DNA of 64,000 nucleotides from Emydura subglobosa (Eukaryota > Chordata > Testudines > Chelidae): the NCBI GenBank assembly GCA_007922225.1, contig ML679963.1, forward strand, positions 1,819,014 through 1,883,013, written 5' to 3'. Every line of letters starts with the position of its first letter. Positions within the stretch are counted from its first letter, which is position 1. The notes beneath the pieces were generated by a model. It did no database searches. It saw nothing but the letters and a program-made list of their open reading frames with translations, and was not told the origin of the DNA. Positions 1 through 13,172 of this stretch are shown one piece after another. The position numbers and the translations under genes are program-made.

Positions 1-476
1 CAGGAGGCGAAACGAAGCTTCTACTGAAAGTGCAAAGCAGCCCTGCACTTCCCCATTCAAAACGACAAGTTGGATGCATCTTTTCCTAGCTGCTAAAGAA
101 CATCACCTTTCCGAACAGCCTTCTCCAATGGGGTGGGGAAGGAAAAAGGAAAAAGACACTTTGAAACCACGAGCCATCTTGATAACTACAGAACAATTAA
201 CAATTTACTATCCAATAATGATTCAAATCTGTTACATTAGAACAAAGATAAGTTCAAACCACTTAAACTACCACCCTTTCATACCTCCCCCCCACCCCAC
301 CCCACCCCAAAAAAAAAGAGCAGGAAAAGTTATTTGCTTCTGCGCTTTCATTCGATCCTAACTGCATCACATGCCACAAGAGTGAAAGCTAGATTACAGC
401 AGAACACGTCCGACATTGGAAAACAGGCTCACAGGAATAAATGAGAAAGGCCAAAAGTTGTCAAATGTCTGATTTA

Positions 477-855
477 AGGCCTTGTCTACACTACAGTGTT
501 CAGTCGACGCAAGGTAGCTTACGTAGCTGGAAGTGTCTACACTAAAATTTCGCTCCTGCAGATGTAACTGTCCAGCTACATTGACTTAACTCCACCTCTG
601 AGAGAGGTATAATGTCAATGTTGATGCAGTCAGGCCAACAGTGCCAGCGCAGATGCTGCGTTGCTTACACAAACTGTCACCAGCTTTCAGAAGCCATCTC
701 CTAATGCCCCACACTGCCAGTACAATCAGTCCTGGCGAGCACGTGCACTGTCGACAAGGAGCCTAGCACGGACAACCGAAAGAACGCAATTACGACGACA
801 GCTGTACACTGACGTAACTCAGGTCGACGTAGTTTTGTTGTGTAGACATGACCCA
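477..855. mobile_element. PIF/Harbinger-type MITE
   Basis: Starts AGGCCTTGTCTACACTACAG next to TTA, and ends with TGTGTAGACATGACC. The ends are inverted copies of the GGCCTTGTCTACACTAC terminus shared with the Harbinger relics in this window. The inner part has the TCGACGTAAG-type motifs common to the family. No coding capacity. Confidence 0.7.
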
Positions 856-904
856 AGAGAAAAGAATGTAAAAGGACACAGCTTGCTTAAGCTATGCCCA
901 CACT

Positions 905-1075
905 TGAAACCCTGAAGAATGGCCATATGGATCAGACCAATGGTATCCTGTCTTCTGACAGTGGCTAATGACTGACCACTTCAATGTGGACACCTTCTAC
1001 AGTGATGGAGGGGGTTCTCCTGTCACTGTGGGTAATCATCCTCTGAGAGGTGAAAGTTAGACTAACAAAAGAATT
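905..1075 (+). repeat. CR1-type LINE 3' fragment (old)
   Basis: Contains a diverged GGCCATATGGATCAGACCAA and ATCCTGTCTTCTGACAGTGG, matching the better preserved copy at 34862-35040. Strongly decayed. Confidence 0.6.
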
Positions 1076-1085
1076 CTTCCATCTA

Positions 1086-1202
1086 CCTAGCTCTGTCTAC
1101 ACAAGAGGTTAGGTTGGCTTAACTAGGTCTCTGAATGATGTGGATTTTTCACACCTTGAGACATAGCTACGTCAATGTAACTTTTCAGTATAAACCAGCC
1201 CT
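1086..1202. mobile_element. Truncated Harbinger-type MITE
   Basis: GTCTACACAAGAGGTTAGG at the left, GATTTTTCACACCTTGAGAC in the middle and CAGTATAAACCAGCCCT at the right, like the internal and terminal segments of the copies at 11408 and 13970. Confidence 0.55.
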
Positions 1203-4184
1203 TCGCCTCCGAATGTGATCTCTCTCTTTCTCCCAAAAAGGACAGGTAGAAGGGAAGGGGGATATTAGAGCAAAGTATCCTGTAAACCCTGGCTAGCTTG
1301 AAGTAATGATTACCGAAGCCTACAGTCTGACAAATCCAGAAGAATGAACATAATTCACAACCTCATCACATTAGTCTGAGGCAGACTGCCATAAACCTGG
1401 AATTAACTATTCTGACAAGGAATGGATTTAAATGCTAAATAAGAACAAGTGCACATTCCTATCCTTTGACTGATCCAGAACACTGAAATGCAGTTACCCT
1501 ATACTAGCTGAGCATTTTATCTACCTGCTGAAACACGGTTTCATGAAGGAACAATACTTCTCTCCATCCCCTCGCCCCGCTCTCCAGCTAGTTACAAGAG
1601 AACTAGTGAGATTAATACTTCAATTAATCTTCATGTTGGATTTTTTGTTTTACAAACTTTTCCTGTAATGAACCTGTGAGTTTTCCCTGTAGTTCTGGAT
1701 TATGTCACAGGTTATAATGATCTAGAACTATTTCTAAAGCATTGGCGCAAGATCCTCATTCTCACACTGATTATACAAATATCAGTGCCTCACTGATCGG
1801 CCCTTCATATCTGGCAGTTCTACAAAATAACCTCTGTAGAAAACCCGTTCCAATTAACCAGGACAAAGACTATAGGGGTGAAGGACAGAGAAAAAGGATG
1901 ACTGCATGATTTGGAATGATTAGCCTACAATTCTAGACATTCTTCAATAGGACGATTTTCCTGCTTTCCATTCTCTCTGCATTGCGGGATCTGTTTTTAG
2001 ACTACTGCTCGTGGTCTCTGGAACTGTAAGAAGCTCCTCAGACACGATTATAGGAGCTGATGAGCTGTAACTTCTCCCTGCTCCCCACAGGATTTAAAGC
2101 AATGACACGGCTCCAAAAAGTTTCTTTTATTTCCACGCTCTCCTTTCCCTAGATGAGATTTCTTTAACACCGAGAAATACAAAGGAAAACTTTACAAGGA
2201 ATTGAGTAACTTATTCCTTCAAAGTGAGAGAAGCCACACACACTGTCTAACCAAAGATACACAGTCAGCTCCTGCTCCAGGACTACAACCCAAAGACTAC
2301 AAAGCCTCAAGAACTGGTGATGTGTGCCAGGGGAGAGACATACTGGATTTGTAGAAACAATGACAAGTGAAATGGTGCTTTTTCACCTCAAGGGACCCAC
2401 AAACCCAAAGAGATTTCATTAGCAAACCCTTCCCAGAGAACAAGGAAGGGTCAACGGGTCCCTCGTCCTCCCTGAGGTCTCCCAAACTTTGGGCTCTCCA
2501 GGTCCCTGCTCCATAAAGCCCTTAAATTCCACTGGACCGGGGTTCAGCTCTGGCCAGCAGGAGCTCTCTCCTCCTGCTGACCTTGTGAGATGTCTGGAGC
2601 AGAGCATTCCAGCAGTGTCCAAGTCAGACAGCTCAAGATTATGGAATTACTTCTTTGTAGAAGCCTAGGAAATCTAGCATCATGTTATCAGTTGGATCTG
2701 CATGGAGACACAGCTACATGGATTTCAATGTGCTTCCCAAGCCTCACACATACACGGCTCTAACGACATGAGATGAGCCTGACCTTGTGGGGGACGGAAA
2801 CCTGGATAGGATTATAACATAAAAATGGATACTTAACTGCCATAAAAGCTCCCTCCAGACAGCATGCCAGGGCACACAAGTTTTTTATTTGAGTAGTGCC
2901 ATGTGTTAGATGTTTGTTTATTTCAATTTACTATGTCAACCATAAACATCCTGCCTGAAACAGAACTAAAAAGGAAGCTAGGGAGAAGGAGGCTTTTAAT
3001 ATCAGCTTCCCTGTGGTTTGATTTCTGTCCCTACTCGCTGGTTGCAGGGATTTATACTACATTCTGATTTTGCATAGGAAACAATGCAGAAGACTAAAAC
3101 TAAGCAGCATGGCTCTTCAGTAACTCTGTACCACAGTTGTAGCCATTAGCTAATGGATCCTGATAAGAAGGAAAGAGACAAAAGGGGGGAGGGGAAAACA
3201 GCTGTTTTCTCACATTCTGGACCCCCAAAACAAAGTGTCAAACTGAGACCTAATCTCTTCCACCTCACAGAAGGAAAAGTAGGTTTTTGGGTTTCTTTAG
3301 AAGCAAAAGACAAAACTGCTGTATTCACAGCTCTTCTATTTCTTCTGACCCAGTTCACCATTCCCGTGAAAGCCACTACTGGCGGGCCCACACAGCTTTG
3401 CTCTACATCCCATGCTGCTCTGGTATCTTCACATGGTGCAGCAGAGAAGCAACAAAGCAGGACACTGAGAGGAACCCAGGGGCAGGAAAGAACTGTGAAT
3501 ATAAAAACTTTAGTTTTCTTTCCCCACCTCTTCTGTGGTCTTTGCTACTGTGCAATGAGACAAATTCTTCCTTTAGCTAACAATATTCTTACTACACAGC
3601 TTTCCATCCCAAAACACATCCTACAGAGGAATCCCTGAAATGACCTGGAACATGGCAGCTGTCTTAACCAAACAAAAGCTACAATACATGACAGTTTAAT
3701 ATATGAAATACTCTTTTTAAAAGGAAGAATTTAAGCAATCAGAACATAGTTACTTCAGCTAAAATATAGCTAGGATAACTATACCTTACTCTTTTCTTTT
3801 TAAACAAGGACAAGGTGCCACAAAAATCAGTAAAGATCACCATTTTATCTCATTTACAGAGATGCCACTCCAGTAGCCCCTAATGCTATGCTATGACTGG
3901 GTCAGCGTTGAGGCCGAGGGAAGTGAAGCCGCTTGCTTAGTCAACACCACCTCCTGCAGGGTTGTGTTTTTTTCCAGACTCCCATTCAGAAATTACTAAC
4001 CAATCTCCAACCATCTAGCAACTGGGCCCAATATTTAGCTTGCAAGATCTTATTTAGCTATGCTCACTGATCACGTAGTTCATTCCTTTTACAGTACTGC
4101 AGTACACATTTGAGACATACGAGTTGTCAGCAAAGACAGGTTGTTCAGCTCAACCGAAAGTTGTGTTTGTTACAGAAATGACTG

Positions 4185-4262
4185 GTTGAAATTCTAGGAC
4201 CAGTGTTATGCAGGAGGTCAGACTAGATTATCATAATGATCCCTTTTGGCCTTAACATCAAC
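4185..4262 (+). repeat. CR1/L3-like LINE tail
   Basis: GCAGGAGGTCAGACTAGATT followed by ATCATAATGATCCCTTTTGG and CCTTAA. This is the reverse complement of the 3'-end segment seen at 20105-20345. Confidence 0.65.
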
Positions 4263-4484
4263 GGAACTATGGAGGCAAAGGAGGGAAAAAGACTTCTGTA
4301 GAGAGAAGGAAGGAGGAAAAAATATATGCACAAGCAAGCACTGCCATACCTTTCAGCATGCTTCCAGCGCCCGGACACCTGTGCGCCTAACAAACTGAGG
4401 ATGGAAAAAGCACAATGGGTACATGCAAATGGGTACACCAATCATTCCACTCCAAGAATTTCCATATCCAGCAATGCAGTAACA

Positions 4485-5231
4485 GATCATAGAATCAGAG
4501 TTGGAAGGGACCTCAGGAGGTCATCTAGTCCAACCCCAGGCTCAAAGCAGGACTAACCTCAGCTAAATAATCCCAGTGAGGGTTTTGTCAAGCCGCAGCT
4601 TAAAAACCTCTAAAGATGGAGATTCCACCACCTCCCTAGGTAACCCATTCCAGTGCTTCACCACCCGCCTAGTGAAAAACTTTTTCCTAATGTCCAACCT
4701 AGACCTCCCCCACTGCAACTTGAGACCGTTGTTCCTTGTTCTGTCATCTGCCACCACCGAGAACACTCTAGCTCCATCCTCCCTGGAACCCCTTTTCAGG
4801 TAGTTAAAGGCTACTATCAATTCCCCCCCCTTCTTCTCTTCTGCAGACTAAACAAGCCTAGTTCCCTCAGCCTCTCCTCATAAGTCTTGTGCTCCAGCCC
4901 CCTCATCATTTTTGTTGCCCTCCGCTGGACTCTCTCCAACTTCTCCGCATCCTTTTTGTAGTGGGGGCCCAAAACTGGACACAATACTGCAAATGCGGCC
5001 TCACCAATGCCGAATAGAGGGGAATAATCACTTCCCGCCATCTGCTGGCAATGCTCCTACTAATGCAGCCCAATATGCCATTAGCCTTCTTGGCAACCAG
5101 GGCACACTGCTGACTTACATTCAGCTTCTTATCCACTGTAACCCAGGTCCTTCTCTGCAGAACTGCTGCCTAGCTCATCGGTCCCCAGTCTGTAGCTGTG
5201 CATGGGATTCTTCAGTCCAAAGTGCAGGACT
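4485..5231 (-). mobile_element. CR1 LINE 3' portion (ORF2 C-terminus + 3' end)
   Basis: Minus-strand CR1 retrotransposon, 5' truncated. The 3' end (plus strand CATAGAATCAGAGTTGGAAG at 4488) carries the typical CR1 tail. Minus-strand frames give pieces of the C-terminal end of the CR1 reverse-transcriptase polyprotein: [53 protein letters not shown] and FFTRRVVKHWNGLPREVV. These lie in different frames, so the copy is inactive. The catalytic RT domain is absent. Confidence 0.92.
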
Positions 5232-5269
5232 CTTATATAAGAAAGTGCATCCTGCCCAGAAATACAATG

Positions 5270-5410
5270 TGGGCCGGTGCTTAGAGCACAGGACTACAAT
5301 TCATGTGCTACTCCCAGTTGTCTATGTCATTTTACTGCTGTGTGCCTCAATTTTCCCCATTAAAAAAAAGGGGGTAACACCTTTCAATTGGAAGCGGAGA
5401 GTCTTAATCA
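5270..5410 (+). repeat. MIR-like SINE fragment
   Basis: A tRNA-like GGTGCTTAGAGCACAGGACT followed by CTGTGTGCCTCAATTTTCCC and a GTAAAGCACTTTCAAA tail, in the order expected for MIR-type SINEs. Confidence 0.6.
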
Positions 5411-5956
5411 TATTTTGTAAAGCACTTTCAAACTCACAGAAGGAACATACATGTACAGAAAGTATCATCAATATAACCATCCCGGCTTTACTAGGACTCA
5501 ACTACCAGGTTTATTAGATTAAGATAGAGGACATATTTGAGATGCAAGCCATCAACACCTCTCTCTTTTCAGGTTGATTATTTGCTTGAGGAGAGTGCAA
5601 TTTTTCCCCAACAATTAAATCCAAACACTAACTATTCACCCATCAGCACAAATATCCCCCAAAACTAGAACACAAGTCAGGCTTTCAGCTTCTCGCCATT
5701 GGGAGATAGATAACTGCCCTATTCCTATTAAGTAAACATGGAACTATCAGGGACACTGGGAAACTGCACACGACAAACAGTGGCAGAAGTCTGGGGGATT
5801 TACCATTATTTTGCTGTTCTTCCTACTCCGCAACTTTATTTGCTAGACATTTTATTAGAGTGGTTTGCTTCAGTGCTGTGGTCTGACTGTAGGCCAACAG
5901 AAAATAAACAGAAAATGGTGCTGGTATTTTCAACCATACATACAGATCACTGACTA

Positions 5957-6070
5957 TGGGCTTAATCCTGTAACTGGATCTGGGTACACAGACCCTTGCA
6001 CCAGTGTGGAGCACCCCAGTTTCAATAGGGCCCTGCCTGGGCACCCACCAGGATTTGATTGCACGATCAT
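5957..6070. repeat. Unclassified palindromic repeat
   Basis: GGCTTAATCCTGTAACTGGA at the left and a partly inverted GGATTTGATTGCACGATCAT at the right. Related text occurs at 14700-14830 and 26550-26645. Probably a small MITE-like family. Confidence 0.45.
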
Positions 6071-7831
6071 GGCCTTAAGGGGTAGCTGTATGTGAGGATG
6101 AGCAGTATGTCTCCACAAAATGCCAGCTCAGAAAGCATGTTCCAAGCTCTGCTGGAACCCTTTCAGAACAAATGCAAACATACAGATGAACCATGACACA
6201 GCAAAATGGAAGACACTCAAATTTGGACTCTGGTTTCCACTCCCCAAACCAGGAAAGGCATCTAGTGGGTACTGAAAGGTAATATGAAAGCTCAGGTTCT
6301 TCTGGCAACCCATGTCACATGATTTACATGGCATCTATCACAAGAGCCATCCACCTATTGTCTTCAAGGCAGAAATCAAGATGTCTTGAAATTGGCATAG
6401 GAGAAGGTAACTTGAGAAATCAAGAAGGTACCTGGGAAGGAGGTTGAGGCACAGAACGCCAGCTCAACCCAAACACGTCCCAGATTCATTGTATGACGGG
6501 GGTTCCTGCTCTAGATGGGCCAAAACAAAAGTGTGTATAGGTGTGGGTGGCGGGAACAGCCAGAAAAGAAAAGTTGCATGATTATTTTAGAAATGCTTTG
6601 ATTCTAGTTAAGTGCTTATTTCTGCCACTGACAATGATTAACTCCAGCATACTAAAAAAAGTTAACTTCAAAGCCTGGCTGAGTTAGTATCGCCTTCGTA
6701 GAACGTGGAAGGGGAGCATTCATCACCTCTACTGTTGCAACTACTGTTTAGCTGGAGACTGTCTTGCACAGTTGACTGAAGAAAGAGAGAGATCTAAAGA
6801 ATCTTGGTAACACAATGGCTACTACATTTCTTTAAAAAAATATTTAAAAAAAAAAAAAAGGCTTAGCAAAAACAAAAATCCAAATTTGCAATTATTGCAG
6901 AAATCCCCAGACACGGCAAGATAAGGCTTGTCTGGAACTTTAACAACAACATTCCCTTTCCCAAGTTTTCCAGTGTCACTGGTTCTCTCTGAAAGGCTGG
7001 CTAAGATTCAAGAGACAACAGATGCAATGAACAAGAAATTCTAAAATTCGAAAGTTCTGCTTCAGGAAATTAAAAGAAAACCCAACAGAATCCTGAAGAC
7101 CTAGATAAAAATAAATGGATGAACACTATGTTATTCCCAGTGAGAATACTAGCACATAAAGCGTTAAGAAATGACAGGCTGATGACCTGGAATTTTGGGA
7201 AAGGGACATAAGCAACAGTTTGCCAGAAGGAACACCTAGCTAACTGAGCTCACAAGAAGAGGCAGGGAGCTTGTGAACATTCAAACCCTTCTGACCAAAC
7301 AAGAACGTCATTTTAGTCATTGTGTTCTACTGGCTCTTAGTTGTAAATATTCGTCTCAAGTCTCAGACACCTAGCTCTGTTTTGAAGAGCACACTCTGAA
7401 GTGTTTTCTGAGACAGACAACCATAAGATAAAACAAGAAGAACAGACCAGGTGAACCAGTGAGGCCATTGCTGAGGCTTTACACACCAACATCAGGAAGT
7501 TTTGGAAGATCTACTTACCGTGCATGAGTTTAAAAGGTTAAACACACAGACAGGCACCAAAGGTAAAACATCTGCTAGCTGTTACCCCTACCAACATCAC
7601 ATACATTTACCTACACGAATGGGGAAGTGAGTACCTTTAGTATAGCTTGAATGAATAAATCAAGTGACTGCTAGAGTATTTTAAAAACTCTCTTCTTATA
7701 CGCTCTGGATTGTGAGCAAGAAAGCCATTCTTAATATAGTACTGATCAAGACATGCAACCTTTAGACTGAAGGATTGTATTTTTCCAAACCAATTAAGAG
7801 AGCTCCATTAGGAAAGAAGTTAAACCATTAC

Positions 7832-9547
7832 CTTTAGTGTGATATACAATAGCAGCCCTCAGGTCAAAAGAACCCCAGCTATCTTTCCTTTCTAGGCCTC
7901 TCTGGTACCTCTGATCTTTGGTGGAGGCTAACAAATTGTTCGTAGGAGAGGCCAAAGGATTCTCTATTTCATAGTCCTTTGAGAGGAACACTAAAGCACC
8001 GTGGCTACTGGCGTCTGCCGTTTGCAGGTCACCTATGTGATGTGGCTCCACTGACAAGACTCCAATCTCACTAACAGTCCCAGGCTTTATAATACCACTA
8101 AGTATTTGAGGGCTAGTCCGTTTTTCCAGCTCATAAGCCTTAGGAAACACAGGTTGTTCAGTTCCTGAGGCAATGATTTCAGCACCCTGTGAAACCAAAG
8201 TAGCAGGATATTCCCCTTGAAATGTCACTTCCATTATTTTATTATCCACTGATTTCCCAACAACAGTCTCGGGACCAGCACTGGGCTCATTTATAAACGA
8301 TAAACCCCACTGATTCTGGAAGATATCCCCCAGGTTCTGCTGATTTGTCTGAGATGGCAGATCTACCTGTGCTGCACCCAAAAGCACAGTTTGCATATTT
8401 GAAGGATAGATAAAAAGGCTAGACTTCTTTTGTTCAAGGGCTATTGAAGTTGTACTTATGTCCTGATGTACTGACTCAGAAGCGATTGATGTTAAAGTAC
8501 TAGCAGCAGTTGTGAGCAGTGGCTGGGTCCCTGGAGAATATACATTTCCATCAGTCCCTGCTAAAATTGGCCCATTTGAAAAGTTAGCAGAAGTAACAGA
8601 CTTCATAGCAGACATGGGGACTTGAGACAGTCGACTTGGCGTTTGGGCCTGAGTTTCTCCAGTAGATGACGAAGACGATGAGGACGATGTAGATGAAGAT
8701 GGATTTTGAGCTGCTTTGTTGAGGTTTTCTTTAACTTTGCTTGCATAACTTATTTTAGGAACTATTTTAGCACTGCTGTTATCCACTGGAAAAACTGGAG
8801 GTGGTTTAAACAGGGTCCACGAGTCCTCTTTTGATGCAGCTGCTGATGCATGCTTCCCCTTGGGCCGGTCATCAAACTTTTTGCTGCTAATCCCAGGTTT
8901 GGCATCAGAGTTTTTTCGTTGCACCTCCCCTACCCCAGTTTTCCCACGGCCTGCTCCTCCAGCCCCAGCTTCATACTTCCAAACAGGCTTAGTATTGTCA
9001 ACTCTGTTCCCCTTTTGTTCACTATAGTCGGTCTTGAAACTCTCAAGTTCCTGTTTTAAGGATGGGGTACTGATCTCTTGTTGCATTATTTTCTCCTGCA
9101 CTAGATTCAAGTTCTCACAACCCTTAGCACTGTTACGCCTGCCTTTCCGTTTCTTAGGTGTAGTATATCCACTCTCAGACTCACTACCATCGTTATCTGC
9201 CCCTTTGCCAACATAGCCATTAGTGATATAACCAGAATTATTCGTTACAACACCATTTGGAATAGATACTGCCTCTGGCTTGTCTGAGGATTGATTTTCT
9301 CTAAGTTTATTCTCATAAAATTTCTCATTCTTTTTGTCCATACTGTTTTTCTGAATGAAGTTCTTGGGTTTGATTCCAGTTTTCCCAAAGGTGCTGGCCT
9401 TAAGAGTCTGCTTTGAGTTTACATTAGTGTCTACAAGTTGCTGGCTGCCATTCAGTACCCTGGAAGATGGGTTGGTTGTTTCATCAGAGCACAGGCCCTT
9501 TAATGATACTTCTCTTTCTCCCACGTTACCGTTCAGCTCTCCATAAC
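7832..9547 (-). CDS. NUFIP2: NUFIP2 exon 2 (bulk of protein)
   Basis: Large second exon, 1716 bp, encoding residues 87-658 of NUFIP2. It follows a T-rich tract and AG acceptor (9549-9548), and joins exon 1 in phase to give KRTG-YGELNG, as in the human protein. Seen in order: a basic, probably nuclear-localising segment TTPKKRKGRR (about 213-225); a highly conserved box with DSWTLFKPPPVFPVDNSSAK (about 325-345) and ISYASKVKENL; a Ser run (about 367-382); a Gln/Asn-containing stretch with FQNQWGLSFINEPSAGPE; and a C-terminal box RYQRGLERKDSWGSFDLRAA running to VYHTK. The exon ends AAAG at 7832 before a GTAATG donor (7831-7830), again after the first base of a codon. There are no frameshifts or internal stops, so the gene looks functional. 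Human NUFIP2 has about 695 residues; this model reaches 658, leaving a short final exon unaccounted for. Confidence 0.96.
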
Positions 9548-11407
9548 CTAAAAAAAATAAGCAAAAATAATAAAAAGACAATAATTAAAATGTGAAATGT
9601 TAAATTTCTGATTAAAAAAGCTATAATTAAACCCCTAAGCATAACCAGCTTCCTCAAATAGGCTTTTTAAAACAGTGATGTGTCTACTCTTTGCTATATG
9701 AAAGCGGGTCCTTACCACTTACAGACAAAGTAAAGCACCTCAATGCAAGGAGGTAAGCACAGAAATCCAACTAGAAGGACACACTCCTCTATTGGCGGTA
9801 ACATGCAATAAGATATCTAGCATGACTCTGGGCTCTTTACAAAAATCAGACTATAACCCTTTGCATCTTACTTTCTTCACTCTGCATCTAGGAAGCAATC
9901 AGGCTATTCACAATGCTGAAGAGAACTTAAGTGCTATTCTGGATTTCCAGGTCAAGCAAGAGGAAAAAGTCACTCCCAAGAAGCTACGACTGGATGGCTG
10001 GGCCTTCCACCTTTGCACAGTCAATTTCCTAAAACCCAGCCTATTAGGAAGAGGACCAACTTTTATAATCTCCTGCCATCTCTAAGGTCTGCAATACCTG
10101 TTTAGAACAGATTGCCATGCAAAGTTTAAGTGCACAAATGTCAGTGACAGATACCGCTATGTTACTGTGGGGGGAGGAGGGGTTAGTTAACCATGACCAA
10201 ATACCACATTTCTTGTTACTGTATTTTTGGAGAGAAGTTGAATAAAGAAATGCTACTTTCCTAGTAAAATCTGTATTCACTTAAAGAGATACGGTAATGA
10301 TTTGAGTCTGATAAGTTTAAGAATGCTTAGGGCATTGCTACACAACCCACTTTAAAGACTCCCTTGATCAACAGGACTTAATCCAATTCATACACTAGTT
10401 GGTTAAGTTTCCACCTTGCCATTGCTTCTCAAACACAGCTTTTTGCACCCAGACAGAGAGACACAAATAGCCCTAACTCTCACTTCATCATCTCTCCAAG
10501 CACCAGCTGGGATATAAGTCTTCCAGTGCTCATGAACTTTGGAAAAGTTTTTGGGAAATATCCCATTGTTACGTTCCCTCACTTCAGAATAATGTTGAAA
10601 GTAATCAGAGGCGCTGCTTATACCACCACTTCCCTGCAGGAGTTATTAGCTTTAAAAAGATAACAACACTGGAAAGAATCTTCAATTCTTCATGTGAACG
10701 TTTCCACCACTGTGAGGCCAAGCCATTGAAAAACTGCAGTATTACAAGAACATCCTGGGGAAAATGGAATACATGGCCGTGCCTAGGTCCCCAGCTTAGT
10801 GGTTCATGTGATTACATCAGAATCTCAGCGTCCATAGAAAAAACTGGTTTCTAGCCCATGTGGTTGTGAACAGACGTTCAAAAACCATGACCAGATACAA
10901 CTACTGCAGTGATGTCTGCAGCCAAGTGTGACCTGTCCCATGCACCTGAACAGCACATAACTCCAAGACCAACAGTTCTGGAGGGCCCCAACATCACTAC
11001 CCCCACAGAGGGCTGTATTTGTGACTGGGGAAGAATGCAGTGGGCTCAGTCCACTCACCAAAGCCAGTATACCTCCAGCTGCTGGGCTAAGTGATAGGGT
11101 TCGTGCTGCCACCCCTCTGGAGAGGGAGGGCCTGCTATAGCTCTTGGGAGGAAGAAGGGGACCCATGGTTGTTGCCCCCAACTTTTTTTTTTGGTGGGGA
11201 GGGGGATTGTGCGTGAGGGGGCTCACCACTCCAACTGCAAGGACGGATGGGGCCAGACACATCTTGGCATCTCTGCAATTGCCTTAATATAGCTTGCAGT
11301 GCAAAGCAGAGGTGACACCCTGGGCTAGCAAGTTCAGAGTGAACGGTTTTCCAAGTAGGAATTATTATTATTATTAAACCACTATGCTCAAAACTGGCAG
11401 CCTAAGC

Positions 11408-11640
11408 CTCATGCCTGATCTATACCTAAAACTAAGGTCAACTTAGGTACATCGTACAGAACTGTGAAAAAGTTCATGCTCTGTGCAATGCAGGTAAGTC
11501 GACCTAACCCGCTCTGAGGATGCAGCTAGGTCAGTGGAAAAATTCTTCCATCAATCTAGCTACCGCCTCTCAAGGGGGTGGATTTGCTACAGCAAGAGAA
11601 AAATCCCTGCAGCTGTGTTGCTGTAGTGCCTATATACAGC
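11408..11640. mobile_element. Harbinger-type MITE
   Basis: Contains AAGGTCAACTTAGGTACATC, GTAAGTCGACCTAACCC, the block CTAGCTACCGCCTCTCAAGG and GGTGGATTTGCTACAGC near the right end, all shared with other MITEs here (13970, 49736, 52195). Ends are degenerate. Confidence 0.6.
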
Positions 11641-13132
11641 TGCCAGGCATCAGAGGGTAAATGCTCATATCTTGTGGAACTCAAACAAGGAGACTCTTGC
11701 AAGAAACCCATGGCTCAGTTTGTTGAGGGAGGTTAAACAAGGTAAGACAGTGTGTAACTATCAGCAACTGCTATAAGTTGTCCAATTATGTAGCGGTGTT
11801 AATATTGTTGACCATAAATATTTCAACCTGAAGAAGGCAGAGATTGACGGCACTCTGACAGATGAGCCAAGGACTGAAAATTATTTTGTTTTAGGATGAT
11901 ATGCAGAGAGCAAGTCTTTTCAAGGAGAAGATACTGTATAAGGCCTTTTGTGACTCAGAAATCTAATGAAACAAAATAAAGAGAATGATCCTAAGACCAC
12001 TATGCAGCAGGAGTGAGAAAAATGGCAATGGATTTTGATTTTATTAAGACAGCGTGTCAGCAGTTTCAAGTCCAGTTTTCAGACACTTATAACAACTGTG
12101 TAAATTCTCTCCAAGCTAATGCTTGGAATACCTGGTCTTGGCCTGACAGGTGTAAAAGTACACTTTAAACTGAACTTTATTCTGCCACTGTCAAGTTTTA
12201 GAAACAGAGAAATGTGTTTCCAGATGTTTTATTTGGCCCTGCACCCCAAAAAAAGACCAGAGAACACCACTTTTAAGCTGTATTTTGACAGGTATTAATC
12301 CAAGTGCAGACTACAGCCTTTGGATACATTGGGAAGTTAACTTGGGTATTATTTATTCAGTTATTTTGTTTAATAACTTGTTTCAGCATATACCCAAATC
12401 AGTCTCCTATTACACAATCATCTGCAGGTGGGCATAAGACTCATCTGCATGCAGGCTTGGAACATCTTGACATCTATTTCTGATACAGACCAGGTCCCTA
12501 ATAGCCTTTTGGGCAACTCCATGAAAATTTTAAGACTAAAAAGACTTTAAAAGACATGGCATTCTAACAGCTTTTTTAAGTTTACTATGATGTATCGGTA
12601 AGCATCCACAACTAGTGCACGCACAAGTAATAGGAGTTTTAAAAACAAAGCCCTGGCCACACAGATTTGAAACTCTGGTCCCAATCTTGTAGCTGACTCT
12701 GTGCAGTGGAGATCAGCCTGCTTTAGTTCCCGCTTTTCTGGAGAGCCATGTTTAAATACTGTCCTTGGTAGAAAGATGCTAACACAATTTCAAATTTCTG
12801 TGGTCTTATTCACCAGACATGCAAATAACCTTCCTTAACAGGGAAATAGATACAAAAAAAATAAATTAAACATCGTAAAATGTAGCTAATGTGGTTCATG
12901 GGCCAGAGAAACATCTGGAGTGTTTTCCCTTCAACTCCTTGAAAACAGCCTTTAGGGCCCTCTCCAGAGGACAATGTAAATAAAAAACTCCAGAGTGACT
13001 TCAATGAATTTAGGGTCAGATCCCTTACCCCAACAGTTTAGCTTTCAATGAACGGAAGTCAGGTATTTGGAATGGATTCTCTGAAGGACTTTCTGAACTG
13101 CTAGTTATAAAATCACTTAGAATAGTCTTGCG

Positions 13133-13172
13133 CCATGGAAGACAATGGGAGTTTTTCCATTGACTTCCATGG
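13133..13172. repeat. Short palindrome
   Basis: CCATGGAAGACAATGG (13133-13148) and CCATTGACTTCCATGG (13157-13172) form a 15-of-16 inverted repeat around an 8-base loop. Confidence 0.85.

Larger units (their letters stand above)
1..7831 (-). other. NUFIP2: Probable NUFIP2 intron 2 (partial)
   Basis: Sequence 3' of exon 2 on the minus strand, beginning with a good donor at 7831. The expected final coding exon (about 28 residues in human) was looked for by eye and not found. The stretch contains MITE, CR1 and MIR-like repeats, which fits intron better than a long 3' UTR. Outside the repeats listed separately (477-1202, 4185-4262, 4485-5410, 5957-6070) nothing is recognised in 1-476, 1203-4184, 5411-5956 and 6071-7831. 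Confidence 0.6.

Noticed and set aside
8850..9546. Plus-strand frames opposite NUFIP2 exon 2
   Set aside because: Short shadows of a conserved coding exon on the other strand.
10825..11262. Minus-strand open frame of 145 codons in NUFIP2 intron 1
   Set aside because: No homology recognised, no splice or start support; composition looks random.
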